A stretch of 64,000 bases of DNA from Streptomyces sp. MUM 203J (GTDB taxonomy: Bacteria; Actinomycetota; Actinomycetes; Streptomycetales; Streptomycetaceae): NCBI RefSeq assembly GCF_022414595.1, contig NZ_JADWYO010000019.1:26477-90476 (forward strand), given 5' to 3'. The stretch's first letter is position 1; every line of letters starts with the position of its first letter. Shown in pieces: positions 8,767 to 17,150 of the stretch. Under the pieces are notes generated by a model. That model had not been told where the DNA came from, searched no databases, and was given only the letters and a program-made list of their open reading frames with translations. Made by a program: the position numbers and the translations under genes.

Positions 8767-10058
8767 CGGACGCTCACCCCCTCGACCACGCCCGCCCGGT
8801 ACGGCTCCGCGCTCCCCGCGACCGCCTCGCCACCGAGCAGCACCAGTTCGATCCCGCCGGGCCGGCTCAGGACACCGATGTCCTCGGCCGGGTCCCCGTC
8901 CGTGACCACGAGGTCCGCGAGCCGCCCCGCCTGCACGGTCCCGGCGTCGTCGCCGCGCCCGGCGAGCCGCGCACCGTTGGCGGTGGCCCAGGTCAGCACG
9001 GTCGGCGCCGGAATGCCCGCCATGGTGACGTACAGCTCCAGCTCTCGCGCGTACGTCCCGTGCGGGGTCCACGCGAAGCCGAAGTCGTCGCCCGCGACGA
9101 CCGGGATCCCCATCTCGGCCATGAGCGGCAGGATCCGCAGCGTGTTGTCGATCTCGGCCTGGAACTCCAGGGTCTCCAGGTACTCCGGCGTCTTGCCGTG
9201 CCGGGTCCCGGTGGTCAGCAGCATGTGCGGCTGGTAGAGGCTCGGCACCACGAAGATGCCGCGCTCCGCGACGGCCTCCAGGGCCGCGTCGTCCGCGTAG
9301 GTGGCGTGGTCGATGACGTCCACCCCGGCGGCGATCGCGTTCCGGATCCCGCCCAGTCCCCGCGAGTGGGCCCGGATGCGCGCCCCGTGCTCGTGCGCGG
9401 TACGCGCGGCGACGACCAGCTCCTCTGCCGTGAAGAGGAGTTCATGGGAGCGCCCGTTGGGGAAGGTGTCGTCCCCCGACGAGAACACCTTGACGATCTC
9501 CGCGCCCTGGGCGATCTCCCCGGCGACGTACTCGGCCATCTCCTCGGGGGTGTCGGCCAGCCGCATCAGGTCCGTCGGAATCCGCTTCTTCACCTCCCCG
9601 TTCCGCCGCTCGGGCGGCCCCGACACCATCAGGTCGCGGCTGCACGGCGTGATCCTCGGGCCACGCAGCCGCCCCGCGTCGACGGCCTTGCGCAGCGCCA
9701 TGTCGATGCCGGAGACGGAGCCCGCGCCGACGAAGCCGGTGTAGCCGAGGGACAGCAGCCGGGTCGTGTTCTCGGCGGCGGCCAGGGTGAGTTCGGGGAC
9801 GGAGTACTTGAACAGCATCTCCCGCCCGTCGAGGACGTCGAGGTACGCGATGTGCGTGTGCCCGAGCGTCATCCCGGGCATGACGGTGCGTCCGCCGAGG
9901 TGGAGGACGTCCACCCCGGGGTCGTGCAGCGGGGCGAGGTCGACGGGCAGGACGGCCTCGATCCGCTCCCCGTCGATCAGCACACTGCGGTGCGGCAGCG
10001 AGGGCCTGCCCCGTCCTTCCTGGACGGTGGCGTCGTGCAGCAGGGTCTTGCGTGACAT
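8763..10058 (-). CDS. Amidohydrolase-superfamily metal-dependent hydrolase
   Basis: 431-residue protein of the imidazolonepropionase/Xaa-Pro dipeptidase-like amidohydrolase group. Metal ligands can be followed in order: HTH in TLGHTHIAYLD, the lysine of IVKVFSSG (carboxylysine position), the histidine of RIRAHSRG, the histidine of DVIDHATY and the aspartate of VVAGDDFG. Members cleave amide or cyclic amide bonds. In this cluster it could trim a precursor, open a ring, or hydrolyse a protected product. It follows the BacA-like gene by 23 bp and overlaps the MFS start by 4 bp. Confidence 0.85.
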   Translation of the reverse strand: MSRKTLLHDATVQEGRGRPSLPHRSVLIDGERIEAVLPVDLAPLHDPGVDVLHLGGRTVMPGMTLGHTHIAYLDVLDGREMLFKYSVPELTLAAAENTTRLLSLGYTGFVGAGSVSGIDMALRKAVDAGRLRGPRITPCSRDLMVSGPPERRNGEVKKRIPTDLMRLADTPEEMAEYVAGEIAQGAEIVKVFSSGDDTFPNGRSHELLFTAEELVVAARTAHEHGARIRAHSRGLGGIRNAIAAGVDVIDHATYADDAALEAVAERGIFVVPSLYQPHMLLTTGTRHGKTPEYLETLEFQAEIDNTLRILPLMAEMGIPVVAGDDFGFAWTPHGTYARELELYVTMAGIPAPTVLTWATANGARLAGRGDDAGTVQAGRLADLVVTDGDPAEDIGVLSRPGGIELVLLGGEAVAGSAEPYRAGVVEGVSVR

Positions 10059-10081
10059 GAGGGAGGCTCCCGTGGTGTGTG

Positions 10082-10711
10082 TCAGGCGTCGGCGTGTCCG
10101 AAGAGCGTCCAGACGACCTCCGCGCCCGGGCGTGTGGCCACCCAGCGCAGCCGGTGGGCGCGGACGCCGGGGGCGTTGGTGACGGCCAGGTCGGCGCCGC
10201 CGCGCGCGAGGATCGCGGCGGCGTCCTGGGTGGACCCGGCGTCGACCCAGCGCACCGGCCGGTCACCCAGTCCGGCGGGCGCGACCTCGGCGTAGATGCG
10301 GCGCACCTCCCACATGGCGGCCACCGAGACGGGCCCGGTCCCCGGGGGCGGGCCGGGCTCGTCGTCCGCCCGGGCGGCGATCCCGTACTCCGGAGTGGCC
10401 TGGGCGAAGAACGCCCGCAGCCGCAGGCCGCCGTGCCAGTGGAACCTGGTCAGCCCCTGGTACGCACTGGGCACGAGGGCGAACTCCACCTTCCGCGAAA
10501 CGAGTTCGCTGAGCACGGCGTCGAAGCTGGGCAGCAGCGCGAGGCGCAGCCCGTACCGCTCCGCGAGGGAGACTGCGGTGAGATGACTCGACGTGCCGGC
10601 GGGCCCCAGCGTCCCGAGCGAACACCCGGGCTGCTCGGCCCACTGCCGGGTCAGCTCGGTCCAGCGCGCCCGGTACTCCTCGGCGGGCGCGAGGTCAGCG
10701 GGTGTAGCCAC
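10082..10711 (-). CDS. BacA-like prephenate decarboxylase homologue (prephenate dehydratase fold)
   Basis: 209-residue single-domain protein of the prephenate dehydratase fold. It opens with TLGPAGTSSHLTAVSLAERY and continues with FALVPSAYQGLTRF, PEYGIAARAD and ADLAVTNAPGVRA, the pattern and length of BacA from bacilysin synthesis. The dehydratase Thr-Arg-Phe motif reads T202-L203-F204 (WTLFGHAD), lacking the Arg; BacA-type decarboxylases also lack it. The expected reaction is therefore non-aromatising decarboxylation of prephenate or a close analogue. GTG start; overlaps the 3' end of the PaaK-like gene by 17 bp. Homology to BacA is judged by eye; the exact substrate is open. Confidence 0.8.
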   Translation of the reverse strand: MATPADLAPAEEYRARWTELTRQWAEQPGCSLGTLGPAGTSSHLTAVSLAERYGLRLALLPSFDAVLSELVSRKVEFALVPSAYQGLTRFHWHGGLRLRAFFAQATPEYGIAARADDEPGPPPGTGPVSVAAMWEVRRIYAEVAPAGLGDRPVRWVDAGSTQDAAAILARGGADLAVTNAPGVRAHRLRWVATRPGAEVVWTLFGHADA

Positions 10712-12119
10712 GGTTCACCGCCATCTTCTGGGCCACCTTGGTCTCGTGGTCGGGCTCGGTACGCCGGTCGACGATCCGCGCGGCCTTCCAGCTGACGAAC
10801 GCGCCCGTGCTGACGATCGGGTCGAGCCCGTCGCTCAGCTCGGCCCGCACGGGCACGCCCAGGTCGGCGGCGGCCCGGTCGCACACCCCGTCCGCGACGC
10901 CCGCGGGGTCGTCCACCAGGCCCTTGAGCAGTTCGAGCCGGACCGTGAGCCGGTCCTGTCCGTCCGCGTCCCGCTCGATCACGACCTGATACCCGGCGGC
11001 ACCGGTCACGCCCGTCATCACGGCGGTCTCGATCTGGCCGGCCGTGAACCGACGCCCGCCCAGGTCGAGCCGGTCCAGGGTGCGTCCGACGATCCGCACC
11101 AGGTCGCCCGGCATCTCGCAGTCGCAGCCGGACGGCTCCTCGATCGCCACGACGTCGCCGGTGCGGTAGCGGACGAGCGGCTTGACCCCGTCCACCAGCA
11201 TGGTGACGGTCAGCTCCCCGCTGCCCCGGGCCCCGTGGGACCTCCCGCTCTCCGGTTCCACCACCTCGATCAGGTAGTTGGTCTGGGACAGGTGCATCCG
11301 CTTGTTGCGGCAGGAGGTGGCGATCACGAACGCCTCCTGGGAGCCGTACAGGATGTTGTGCACGTCGGCGCCCCAGACTGCCTCCAGGTTCCGCGCCAGG
11401 GCCGGGGTGCACATCTCGCCGGTGACGAACAGCAGCCGGACCGCGAAGTCGCGGCGCAGGTCGTAGCCGAAGTGCTCGGCCGCCTTGGCGAGAGTGAGCG
11501 CGACGCCCGGGGTGCAGCAGATGACCTCCAGCTCCAGGTCCCGCATCAGCTGGAGGGCCTTCTGGAAGCCGATGACCGGGGAGTACGGCCAGATCTTGGC
11601 GTTCATGGAGCCGGTGTTGCGGGCCACGTCCCCCAGGGTGTCCCCGAAGGAGTGCACCTCGGTCGGTCCCATGAGCCCGATCCTCGGGGCGTGGTCCCCG
11701 AAGTGGTGCCGGAAGATCGACGCCCAGGACTCGGTGACGTGCGCGTTGCTCGCGACGACCTCCCGGCCGTCGCGCGGGCAGGGGGTGGCGGCGCCGGTGG
11801 TCCCGGTCGTCTCGTAGAAGAAGACCGCGTCGGCCAGCGGCCGGCTCAGGACGTCGAGCATCTCCCGGCGGAGGTCGGTCTTGGTGGTGAAGGGCAGCGC
11901 GGTCAGGTCGCCGGGCGTGACGGAGGCGAGGTCGACGTCCTTCAAGTGCCTCGCGTAGAAGGGTGATCCGCTGCCGACCTGCTCCAGGACGGTCCGCAGC
12001 TGACGCGACCGCCAGCCGTCGAGGGCCTCCGGGGTGATGGTGCGGTCGTAGAAGGCGCGGTGGACGTCCAGGTACCGCGCGGCGAACTCGGCCGCGGGGC
12101 CGTGCGTGGGCAGCCACAT
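10695..12119 (-). CDS. Phenylacetate-CoA ligase (PaaK)-like adenylate-forming enzyme
   Basis: 474-residue ANL-family enzyme. The P-loop is FFYETTGTTGAATPCPRD; LFVTGEMC, NILYGSQEAF and KPLVRYRTGDVVAIEEPSGC follow in PaaK order. It should activate an acid with ATP and pass it to CoA or a carrier or amine acceptor. No carrier protein gene is visible. With an anthranilate-synthase pair in the same operon, anthranilate is a candidate substrate, but a prephenate-derived acid fits equally. ATG 12119 has GAGAGGAG about 8 nt upstream; the longer frame up to 12380 is in the GA-rich gap and is not used. Confidence 0.85.
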   Translation of the reverse strand: MWLPTHGPAAEFAARYLDVHRAFYDRTITPEALDGWRSRQLRTVLEQVGSGSPFYARHLKDVDLASVTPGDLTALPFTTKTDLRREMLDVLSRPLADAVFFYETTGTTGAATPCPRDGREVVASNAHVTESWASIFRHHFGDHAPRIGLMGPTEVHSFGDTLGDVARNTGSMNAKIWPYSPVIGFQKALQLMRDLELEVICCTPGVALTLAKAAEHFGYDLRRDFAVRLLFVTGEMCTPALARNLEAVWGADVHNILYGSQEAFVIATSCRNKRMHLSQTNYLIEVVEPESGRSHGARGSGELTVTMLVDGVKPLVRYRTGDVVAIEEPSGCDCEMPGDLVRIVGRTLDRLDLGGRRFTAGQIETAVMTGVTGAAGYQVVIERDADGQDRLTVRLELLKGLVDDPAGVADGVCDRAAADLGVPVRAELSDGLDPIVSTGAFVSWKAARIVDRRTEPDHETKVAQKMAVNRGYTR

Positions 12120-12450
12120 GGCGTGGCTCCTCTCGAAACTGGAAGGAAAGGGAATGGGGGGGAGACAGAGGGAGACAGGGGCGACAGGGGCGGGCCGGAA
12201 CGGACGCGGGATCAGGCAGGGCGACGAAGCCCTTCCGGGCAGCCGGAACCCATCCGGCGACGCGGTCGTGCCCCGAGCGTCCGCCGTGGCCGGGGCTGCG
12301 CGGTGCGGCCCGGCCGGGGGTACGCCCTGCCCGAAGGGGTCGGAGGAGGGGCGAGAGAGCCTGGGGTGACGGCCCCTCACGCGGCGGAGACGCGGCCCGG
12401 CACGGCCGGGAGGGGACGGGACAGGGGAGAGGACGGGCGCGGCCGCACCC
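12120..12450. other. 331-bp gap with purine-rich short repeats
   Basis: Between the SDR and PaaK-like genes. The + strand has a G/A tract with repeated GGAGACAG and GCGACAGG units (about 12160-12195) and GGAGGAGGGGCGAGAGAG (about 12340-12358). I see no convincing ORF and no clear sigma-70 promoter; an internal promoter or a long leader for the PaaK-like gene is possible. Confidence 0.4.
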
Positions 12451-13164
12451 TCAGCCCAGCCCCCCGTTCACGTCCAGGACCGTCGCCGTGACATACCCGG
12501 CCCCCGGCCCCGCCAGGAACCGCACAGCCGCGGCGACCTCCCCGGCCTCCCCCAGCCGCCCCACGGGAACCCGCGCCGCGTAGTCGGCCCGCCGCTCCCG
12601 GGGAATCCGCGCGGCCATGGGCGTGTCGATCACCCCGGGCGCGACCGCGTTGACCCGGATGCCGTGCGCGGCCAGCGACCGCCCCAGTCCCCGCGTCAGC
12701 GTGATCACGGCCCCTTTGGACGCCCCGTAGGCGGCATCGGGACTCCCCGACTGCCCGCTGATGGAGGCCACGTTGACGACACTCCCGGGCCGCCCCGCCG
12801 CGATCAGGAGACGGGCGAAGGCCTGCGTACAGAAGAACGCGGAGGTCGCGTTGCTGTCGAAGACCCGCCGGTACGACTCCGCGTCGTAGTCGAGGAAGTC
12901 CCGCGCCTCGTACACCCCGGCGTTGTTGACGAGAACGTCCGGCACTCCGTACGTCTCCTCGATCCGCCGGAAGAGCCCGGCGACGGCGTCCGGATCACCG
13001 ACGTCGGCGACCACTTCGCCATGGGCGCCAGGACCGGCGCCACCGCCCCGGATGTCGACGGCGATCACGCGGCACCCGTCCTCCGCGAGAGCAGCGGTGA
13101 CGGCTCGGCCGATGCCTCCGGCGCCACCGGTCACGACGGCGAGCGCTCCGTTCAGCTCCTTCAT
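12451..13164 (-). CDS. Short-chain dehydrogenase/reductase (SDR)
   Basis: 237-residue classical SDR. The cofactor motif is TGGAGGIG (12-19), NNAG at 80-83, and the catalytic Ser134, Tyr146 and Lys150 (YGASK). D37 after the second strand favours NAD(H). Oxidises or reduces a hydroxyl/keto group; in bacilysin synthesis the SDR BacC oxidises a ring alcohol, a tempting parallel. It follows the TrpG-like gene by 39 bp and has its own ATG. Substrate unknown. Confidence 0.88.
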   Translation of the reverse strand: MKELNGALAVVTGGAGGIGRAVTAALAEDGCRVIAVDIRGGGAGPGAHGEVVADVGDPDAVAGLFRRIEETYGVPDVLVNNAGVYEARDFLDYDAESYRRVFDSNATSAFFCTQAFARLLIAAGRPGSVVNVASISGQSGSPDAAYGASKGAVITLTRGLGRSLAAHGIRVNAVAPGVIDTPMAARIPRERRADYAARVPVGRLGEAGEVAAAVRFLAGPGAGYVTATVLDVNGGLG

Positions 13165-13203
13165 GGTTGATCCCCCCGAGTAGTGACGAGCCCAGGTCGG
13201 GAG

Positions 13204-13809
13204 CTAGCCCACGGCCCCGGCCGCGGCCCGGCTCCCCGCCCCCGCGAGAAAGTTCTCGAACAGCCGGAGCCCGTCCTCCGTCATGACGCTCTCCGGATGG
13301 AACTGCACCCCCTCGACCGCGAGCGTCCGGTGCCGCAGCCCCATCACGTACGCGTCGTCGAGCGACGTGGCGGTCACCTCCAGCTCCGTCGGCACGGGCT
13401 CGGTGACGATCAGCGAGTGGTAGCGGGTCACGGTCAGCGGCTCCGCGGCACCCGCGAACAGCCCCCGCCCGTCGTGCCGTACGGGACTGGTCTTGCCGTG
13501 CATCAGGTTCCTGGCCACGGCGATCTCCGCCCCGTACGCCAGGCCGATGGCCTGGTGCCCGAGGCAGACGCCGAGCAACGGCACCCTTCCGGCGAAGGCG
13601 TGCACCAGCTCGACGTGCCCGGAGTCGGCGGGATGGCCGGGCCCGGGACCGAGCACCACGGCATCCGGCCGCGTCGCCACCAGCTGCTCGGGCGTCCGGG
13701 TACGCGAGCGCACCACCTCGGTCCGCGCCCCCAGGGTCAGCAGGTACTGATCGATGATGTGGCTGAAGCTGTCGTACGCGTCGACCAGCAGCACCTTCGG
13801 ACCGCTCAC
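13204..13809 (-). CDS. Glutamine amidotransferase, anthranilate/aminodeoxychorismate synthase component II
   Basis: 201-residue class I glutamine amidotransferase of the TrpG/PabA type. The triad is C82 (GVCLGHQAIG), H171 and E173 (VQFHPES); GPGPGHP forms the oxyanion loop region. It delivers ammonia from glutamine to the chorismate-using partner encoded just upstream, whose stop overlaps its GTG start (GTGA). TrpG and PabA cannot be told apart from this chain; the partner decides. Confidence 0.9.
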   Translation of the reverse strand: MSGPKVLLVDAYDSFSHIIDQYLLTLGARTEVVRSRTRTPEQLVATRPDAVVLGPGPGHPADSGHVELVHAFAGRVPLLGVCLGHQAIGLAYGAEIAVARNLMHGKTSPVRHDGRGLFAGAAEPLTVTRYHSLIVTEPVPTELEVTATSLDDAYVMGLRHRTLAVEGVQFHPESVMTEDGLRLFENFLAGAGSRAAAGAVG

Positions 13810-15398
13810 GGCAGCAACTCCTCCCCGGTCAGCGCCCAGTAGGCGGCGCTCATCTTGGCCAGCGTCTCCCGCCACTCCCCGGCAGGCTCGGAGTCGGCCA
13901 CCACACCCGCCGAGGCCTGGGTGGTGAAACGGCCGTGCCCGTCGTGGACGGCGGTGCGGATGCACAGGGCGAGCACGGCGTAGCCGCGTACGTCGACCAG
14001 GCCCAGGGCCCCCGCGTAGATGCCCCGGGGGTCGTCCTCGATGTCGTTGATGATCTCCATGGCCCGCACCTTCGGGGCGCCGGTCATGGTCCCGGCGGGG
14101 AAGGTCGCACGGATCGAGTCCCAGACGTCCGGCCCGTCGCCGCCGCGCCCGGACACGGTGCCGGACACGGTCGACACCAGATGGTGGACGTACGCGAAGG
14201 GCTCGACCTCCATCATCGTGTCGACCGACAGGGTGCCCGGCTCGCACACCCGCCCGATGTCGTTACGGCACAGGTCGACGAGCATCACGTGCTCGGCCTG
14301 CTCCTTGGCGCTGGCCCGCAGCTCGGCCACCCGCCGGGCGTCCTCCTCCGGATCGGCGGCGCGGGGCGTGGTCCCCGCGATCGGCCGCATGACGATCCGG
14401 CCGTCCTCGATGCGCAGGAACAGTTCGGGGCTGGCCCCGATCACCGTGTGCCCGGCCCAGGGGACCAGGTACATGTACGGGGAGGGGTTGCGGTGCCGCA
14501 GCCGGCGGTAGGCCTGGAACGGCGTCAGGTCGGACTCGACGTCGATGCGGTGACCGATCTGGATCTGGTAGCTGTCGCCCACCCCGATGTGGCGCAGGCA
14601 GCGCTCCACCCGCTCGGCGAAGGTCGCCTCGTCGACGTTGTCCCGCACGGACCGGGGCGCGGGCGCCGCGGGCGGCTCCGCCGGGCCGGGCTCCCCGGTC
14701 ACCGCGGCTGCCAGGGCCTCGCCCGGCGGGCGCCCGGTGTCCGGCGGCAGCAGGTCACCGGAGGCGGCGAGATGCCGGACGGCGCCGCTGTCCAGGTCGT
14801 ACCAGACGGTGTCGCGGAACAGCGCGAGCGTGCAGCGCGGCAGGTCCGACTCCCGCTGGGACTGGGGGAGTTCCTCGATGTCCCAGGCGGCTTCGTAGGC
14901 CAGCGTGGTGAGGAAGCCGAAGGCGAAGGTGGAGGCAGGCAGTTCGGTGTCGACACTGAAGGCGCCCTGCACCGTGCGCAGCATCCGCCAGGTGTCACGG
15001 ACGCGCGGAGCCGCCCACACCCGTACGCCGCCGTCCTCGGCCGCCGGGGCGGAGCCCCCCGCCGCCTCGGTGACGAACCCGGCGAGGGCCTCGCCCAGCG
15101 GGCCGGGTGCGGTCAGCTCCACGCGGTCCGCGTAGAGCCGCAGTTCGGCCAGACGGCCCCAGCCGACGGCGGCGGAGTGCCGGTCCTGGGCGGGCCCGTC
15201 GAGGCTCTCGAAGAGGTACAGGTCGTCGTCGGCCCGCTCACGGGCGAGGGCTTCGTAGACCCGCACAGGATCGCTGGGCGGCAGTTCGACGGCATCGACC
15301 CGCACTCGGATCGAGCCGGGCTCGGCAGGCGGCTCCCCCACAGCCCCGGGCACCCCCGAGACGGAGAACTCCGCCATCACATCCGGCATCAAGGACAC
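13806..15398 (-). CDS. Chorismate-utilising synthase component I, anthranilate-synthase (TrpE) type
   Basis: 530-residue MST-family enzyme and first gene of the leftward cluster. The C-terminal chorismate-binding domain is complete: RNPSPYMYLV, ASPELFLR, PIAGT (339-343), AEHVMLVDLCRNDIGRV, PAGTMTGAPKVRAMEII and ASAGVVADSEP. Alanine 341 in PIAGT is the residue of TrpE-type enzymes; PabB enzymes carry lysine (PIKGT). This points to amination at C2 (anthranilate or ADIC) rather than aminodeoxychorismate. GTG 15398 has GGGAAGG about 8 nt upstream. As a second copy in a cluster it supplies precursor, probably independent of tryptophan synthesis. Confidence 0.87.
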   Translation of the reverse strand: MSLMPDVMAEFSVSGVPGAVGEPPAEPGSIRVRVDAVELPPSDPVRVYEALARERADDDLYLFESLDGPAQDRHSAAVGWGRLAELRLYADRVELTAPGPLGEALAGFVTEAAGGSAPAAEDGGVRVWAAPRVRDTWRMLRTVQGAFSVDTELPASTFAFGFLTTLAYEAAWDIEELPQSQRESDLPRCTLALFRDTVWYDLDSGAVRHLAASGDLLPPDTGRPPGEALAAAVTGEPGPAEPPAAPAPRSVRDNVDEATFAERVERCLRHIGVGDSYQIQIGHRIDVESDLTPFQAYRRLRHRNPSPYMYLVPWAGHTVIGASPELFLRIEDGRIVMRPIAGTTPRAADPEEDARRVAELRASAKEQAEHVMLVDLCRNDIGRVCEPGTLSVDTMMEVEPFAYVHHLVSTVSGTVSGRGGDGPDVWDSIRATFPAGTMTGAPKVRAMEIINDIEDDPRGIYAGALGLVDVRGYAVLALCIRTAVHDGHGRFTTQASAGVVADSEPAGEWRETLAKMSAAYWALTGEELLP

Positions 15399-15592
15399 GG
15401 AACGAACCTTCCCGGCGCACCCGGCTCACGGCCGGGTCCCCCTCCCCCAGTGGGCGGGTCGGTGGCCCGCCGCACAACAGATCCACGTGGGGCCGTGCCG
15501 CTCCCTTGCGGCTCCCCCGGCCCTGACCGACCACGACGACCTACCCCCGTCAAGAGGCGCATCTGGTCGAATAGTTACGCGAATGTCCGTAC

Positions 15593-15625
15593 GAAGTGAC
15601 TTCATCAAACGGGGAAGTTCTTCGT
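15593..15625. promoter_or_regulatory. Two partial dyads in the divergent promoter
   Basis: GAAGTGACTTC (15593-15603) is a perfect palindrome around one G; GAAGTTCTTC with flanking GT (15614-15625) is an imperfect one. As a pair they form a larger inverted arrangement, ACGAAG...CTTCGT. They lie between the TrpE-like and MocR genes and are candidate operators. Confidence 0.45.
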
Positions 15626-15630
15626 CCATG

Positions 15631-15660
15631 CCACTTCGCCGGCCGAAAAGGAGACCACTT
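15631..15660. promoter_or_regulatory. CCACTT direct repeat (24-bp period) at the MocR start
   Basis: CCACTT at 15631-15636 and 15655-15660, the second copy running into the TTG start codon of the regulator. Spacing equals that of the element at 7425-7454. MocR proteins commonly bind direct repeats, so autoregulation by this regulator is plausible. Confidence 0.5.
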
Positions 15661-17077
15661 GTCCTGGCACCTCGCCCTCACTGTGGACCGCACGGCACGG
15701 CTGCCGCTGGCCGCGCAGATACGGGGCTCGCTGCGGAAGCTCATCGAGGACGGGACACTGCGTCCCGGCTCGCGCATCCCGTCGAGCAGGCAGCTCGCGA
15801 GCGACCTCGGCGTGGCCAGGAGCGTGGTGGTGGAGGCGTACGAACAGCTCGCCGCCGAGGGCTACCTGGTGACCCGGCGCGGCTCGGGAACCCGGGTCGC
15901 GCAGGGCACCCAGCCCTCGCCCGGCCCCGCGTCCTCCCTGCTCCCCGCCCCCGTGGACGTCCCCGCGGGCACCTGGGACCTGCGCACCGGCACCTCCGAC
16001 ACCGCGGCGTTCCCCCGGCAGGACTGGATCCGCTCGGTCACCGCTGTGCTGGCGGACGCGGGCCGCGCCGAGCTGGGCTACTCACCGCCCAGCGGGGTAC
16101 CGCTGGCCCGGCACGTCCTGGTCGGCTATCTGGGCCGGGTGCGCGGGGTGCGCACCCGGCCGGAGAGCCTCATGATCACGGCGGGTTTCGCCCAGGGACT
16201 CGCGATGCTGTGCAAGGTGCTGCGGGAGCGCGGCCATGACGCGCTGGCCGTGGAGGACCCCGGGCACCCGGGCGAGTGGGAGTTCATCGCGGGCGCCGGG
16301 CTGCGCCCGGTGGGCATCCCGGTGGACGAGGACGGGATGCGGGTGGACCTGCTGCCGGAGAGCGGGGCCCGCGCGGTGCTCACGACGCCCGGCAACCAGT
16401 TCCCGACCGGTGTCCGGCTGAGCCCGGAGCGGAGGGAGCGGCTGGTGGCGTGGGCACGGGCCGTGGACGGCTATGTGGTGGAGGACGACTTCGACAGCGC
16501 GTACCTGAACCGCGCCGACCGGGTGCCCGCGTTGCAGAGCCTGGCGCCGGACCGGGTCGTGTACGCGGGCAGCGCGAGCAAGGTGCTGGCCCCGGCGCTG
16601 CGGCTGGGCTGGCTGGCGGCCCCGTCCGAACTGATGGCGTCGATCGAGTACGCGCGGGTGGGCTGGGACATCGGCTGCTCCGGGATCGAGCAGCTCGCGT
16701 TCGCGCACTTCATCTCGACGGGTGCGTACGAACGCCACCAGCGCAGGCTGCGCACGGAGTTCGGCCGCCGCCGGGAGACCGTCCGGGCCGAGGTGCCGGT
16801 CCACCTCCCGGGCGCCGAGGTCCTCGGCGGCGACAGCGGCCTCCAGGCGTACGTCCGTCTCCCGCCCGGCACCGACGAGGACGCCCTGGTCCGCAGCGCC
16901 CGCGGCCGCTCCGTGCTGGTACGCGGCGGCACCTTCTACACCCTCACCGACGACACCCTGGCCCCCCGGACCCGCCCGCCCGCGATCGTCCTCAGCTACG
17001 CGGGCACACCCCCGGACTCCCTCCGCGCGGCCCTGAGCACCCTGGGCGCGTGCTACCGCGAGGAGCAGGGCGGTTGA
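15659..17077 (+). CDS. MocR-family (GntR - aminotransferase) transcriptional regulator
   Basis: 472-residue regulator. Residues 1-75 are a GntR winged helix (LAAQIRGSLRKLIEDGTLRP, PSSRQLASDLGVARSVVVEA). The rest is a type I aminotransferase-like domain with EDDFDSAYLN and the PLP lysine in YAGSASKVLAPALRLGW. The usual TPxHQFPTG reads TPGNQFPTG, an H-to-N change. TTG 15659 follows AAAAGGAG; an in-frame ATG at 15596 lies among the dyads and is less likely. MocR proteins often sense PLP or an amino compound and control PLP-enzyme genes; here it is divergent from the cluster, which contains a TrpB-like PLP enzyme. Confidence 0.9.
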   Translation: MSWHLALTVDRTARLPLAAQIRGSLRKLIEDGTLRPGSRIPSSRQLASDLGVARSVVVEAYEQLAAEGYLVTRRGSGTRVAQGTQPSPGPASSLLPAPVDVPAGTWDLRTGTSDTAAFPRQDWIRSVTAVLADAGRAELGYSPPSGVPLARHVLVGYLGRVRGVRTRPESLMITAGFAQGLAMLCKVLRERGHDALAVEDPGHPGEWEFIAGAGLRPVGIPVDEDGMRVDLLPESGARAVLTTPGNQFPTGVRLSPERRERLVAWARAVDGYVVEDDFDSAYLNRADRVPALQSLAPDRVVYAGSASKVLAPALRLGWLAAPSELMASIEYARVGWDIGCSGIEQLAFAHFISTGAYERHQRRLRTEFGRRRETVRAEVPVHLPGAEVLGGDSGLQAYVRLPPGTDEDALVRSARGRSVLVRGGTFYTLTDDTLAPRTRPPAIVLSYAGTPPDSLRAALSTLGACYREEQGG

Positions 17078-17150
17078 GCCCGCCGCACGCGAGGCTCCGT
17101 GCCGACCGGGCGGCGCACCCGGTCCGCCGTCACCTGCGATGCTTGCGGTC

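Noticed and set aside
13204..15398. Aminodeoxychorismate (p-aminophenylalanine or amiclenomycin/stravidin-type) pathway
   Set aside because: The PIAGT motif is TrpE-like; no aminodeoxyprephenate dehydrogenase, homologation genes or streptavidin gene is visible. It remains possible only if missing genes lie left of the window.
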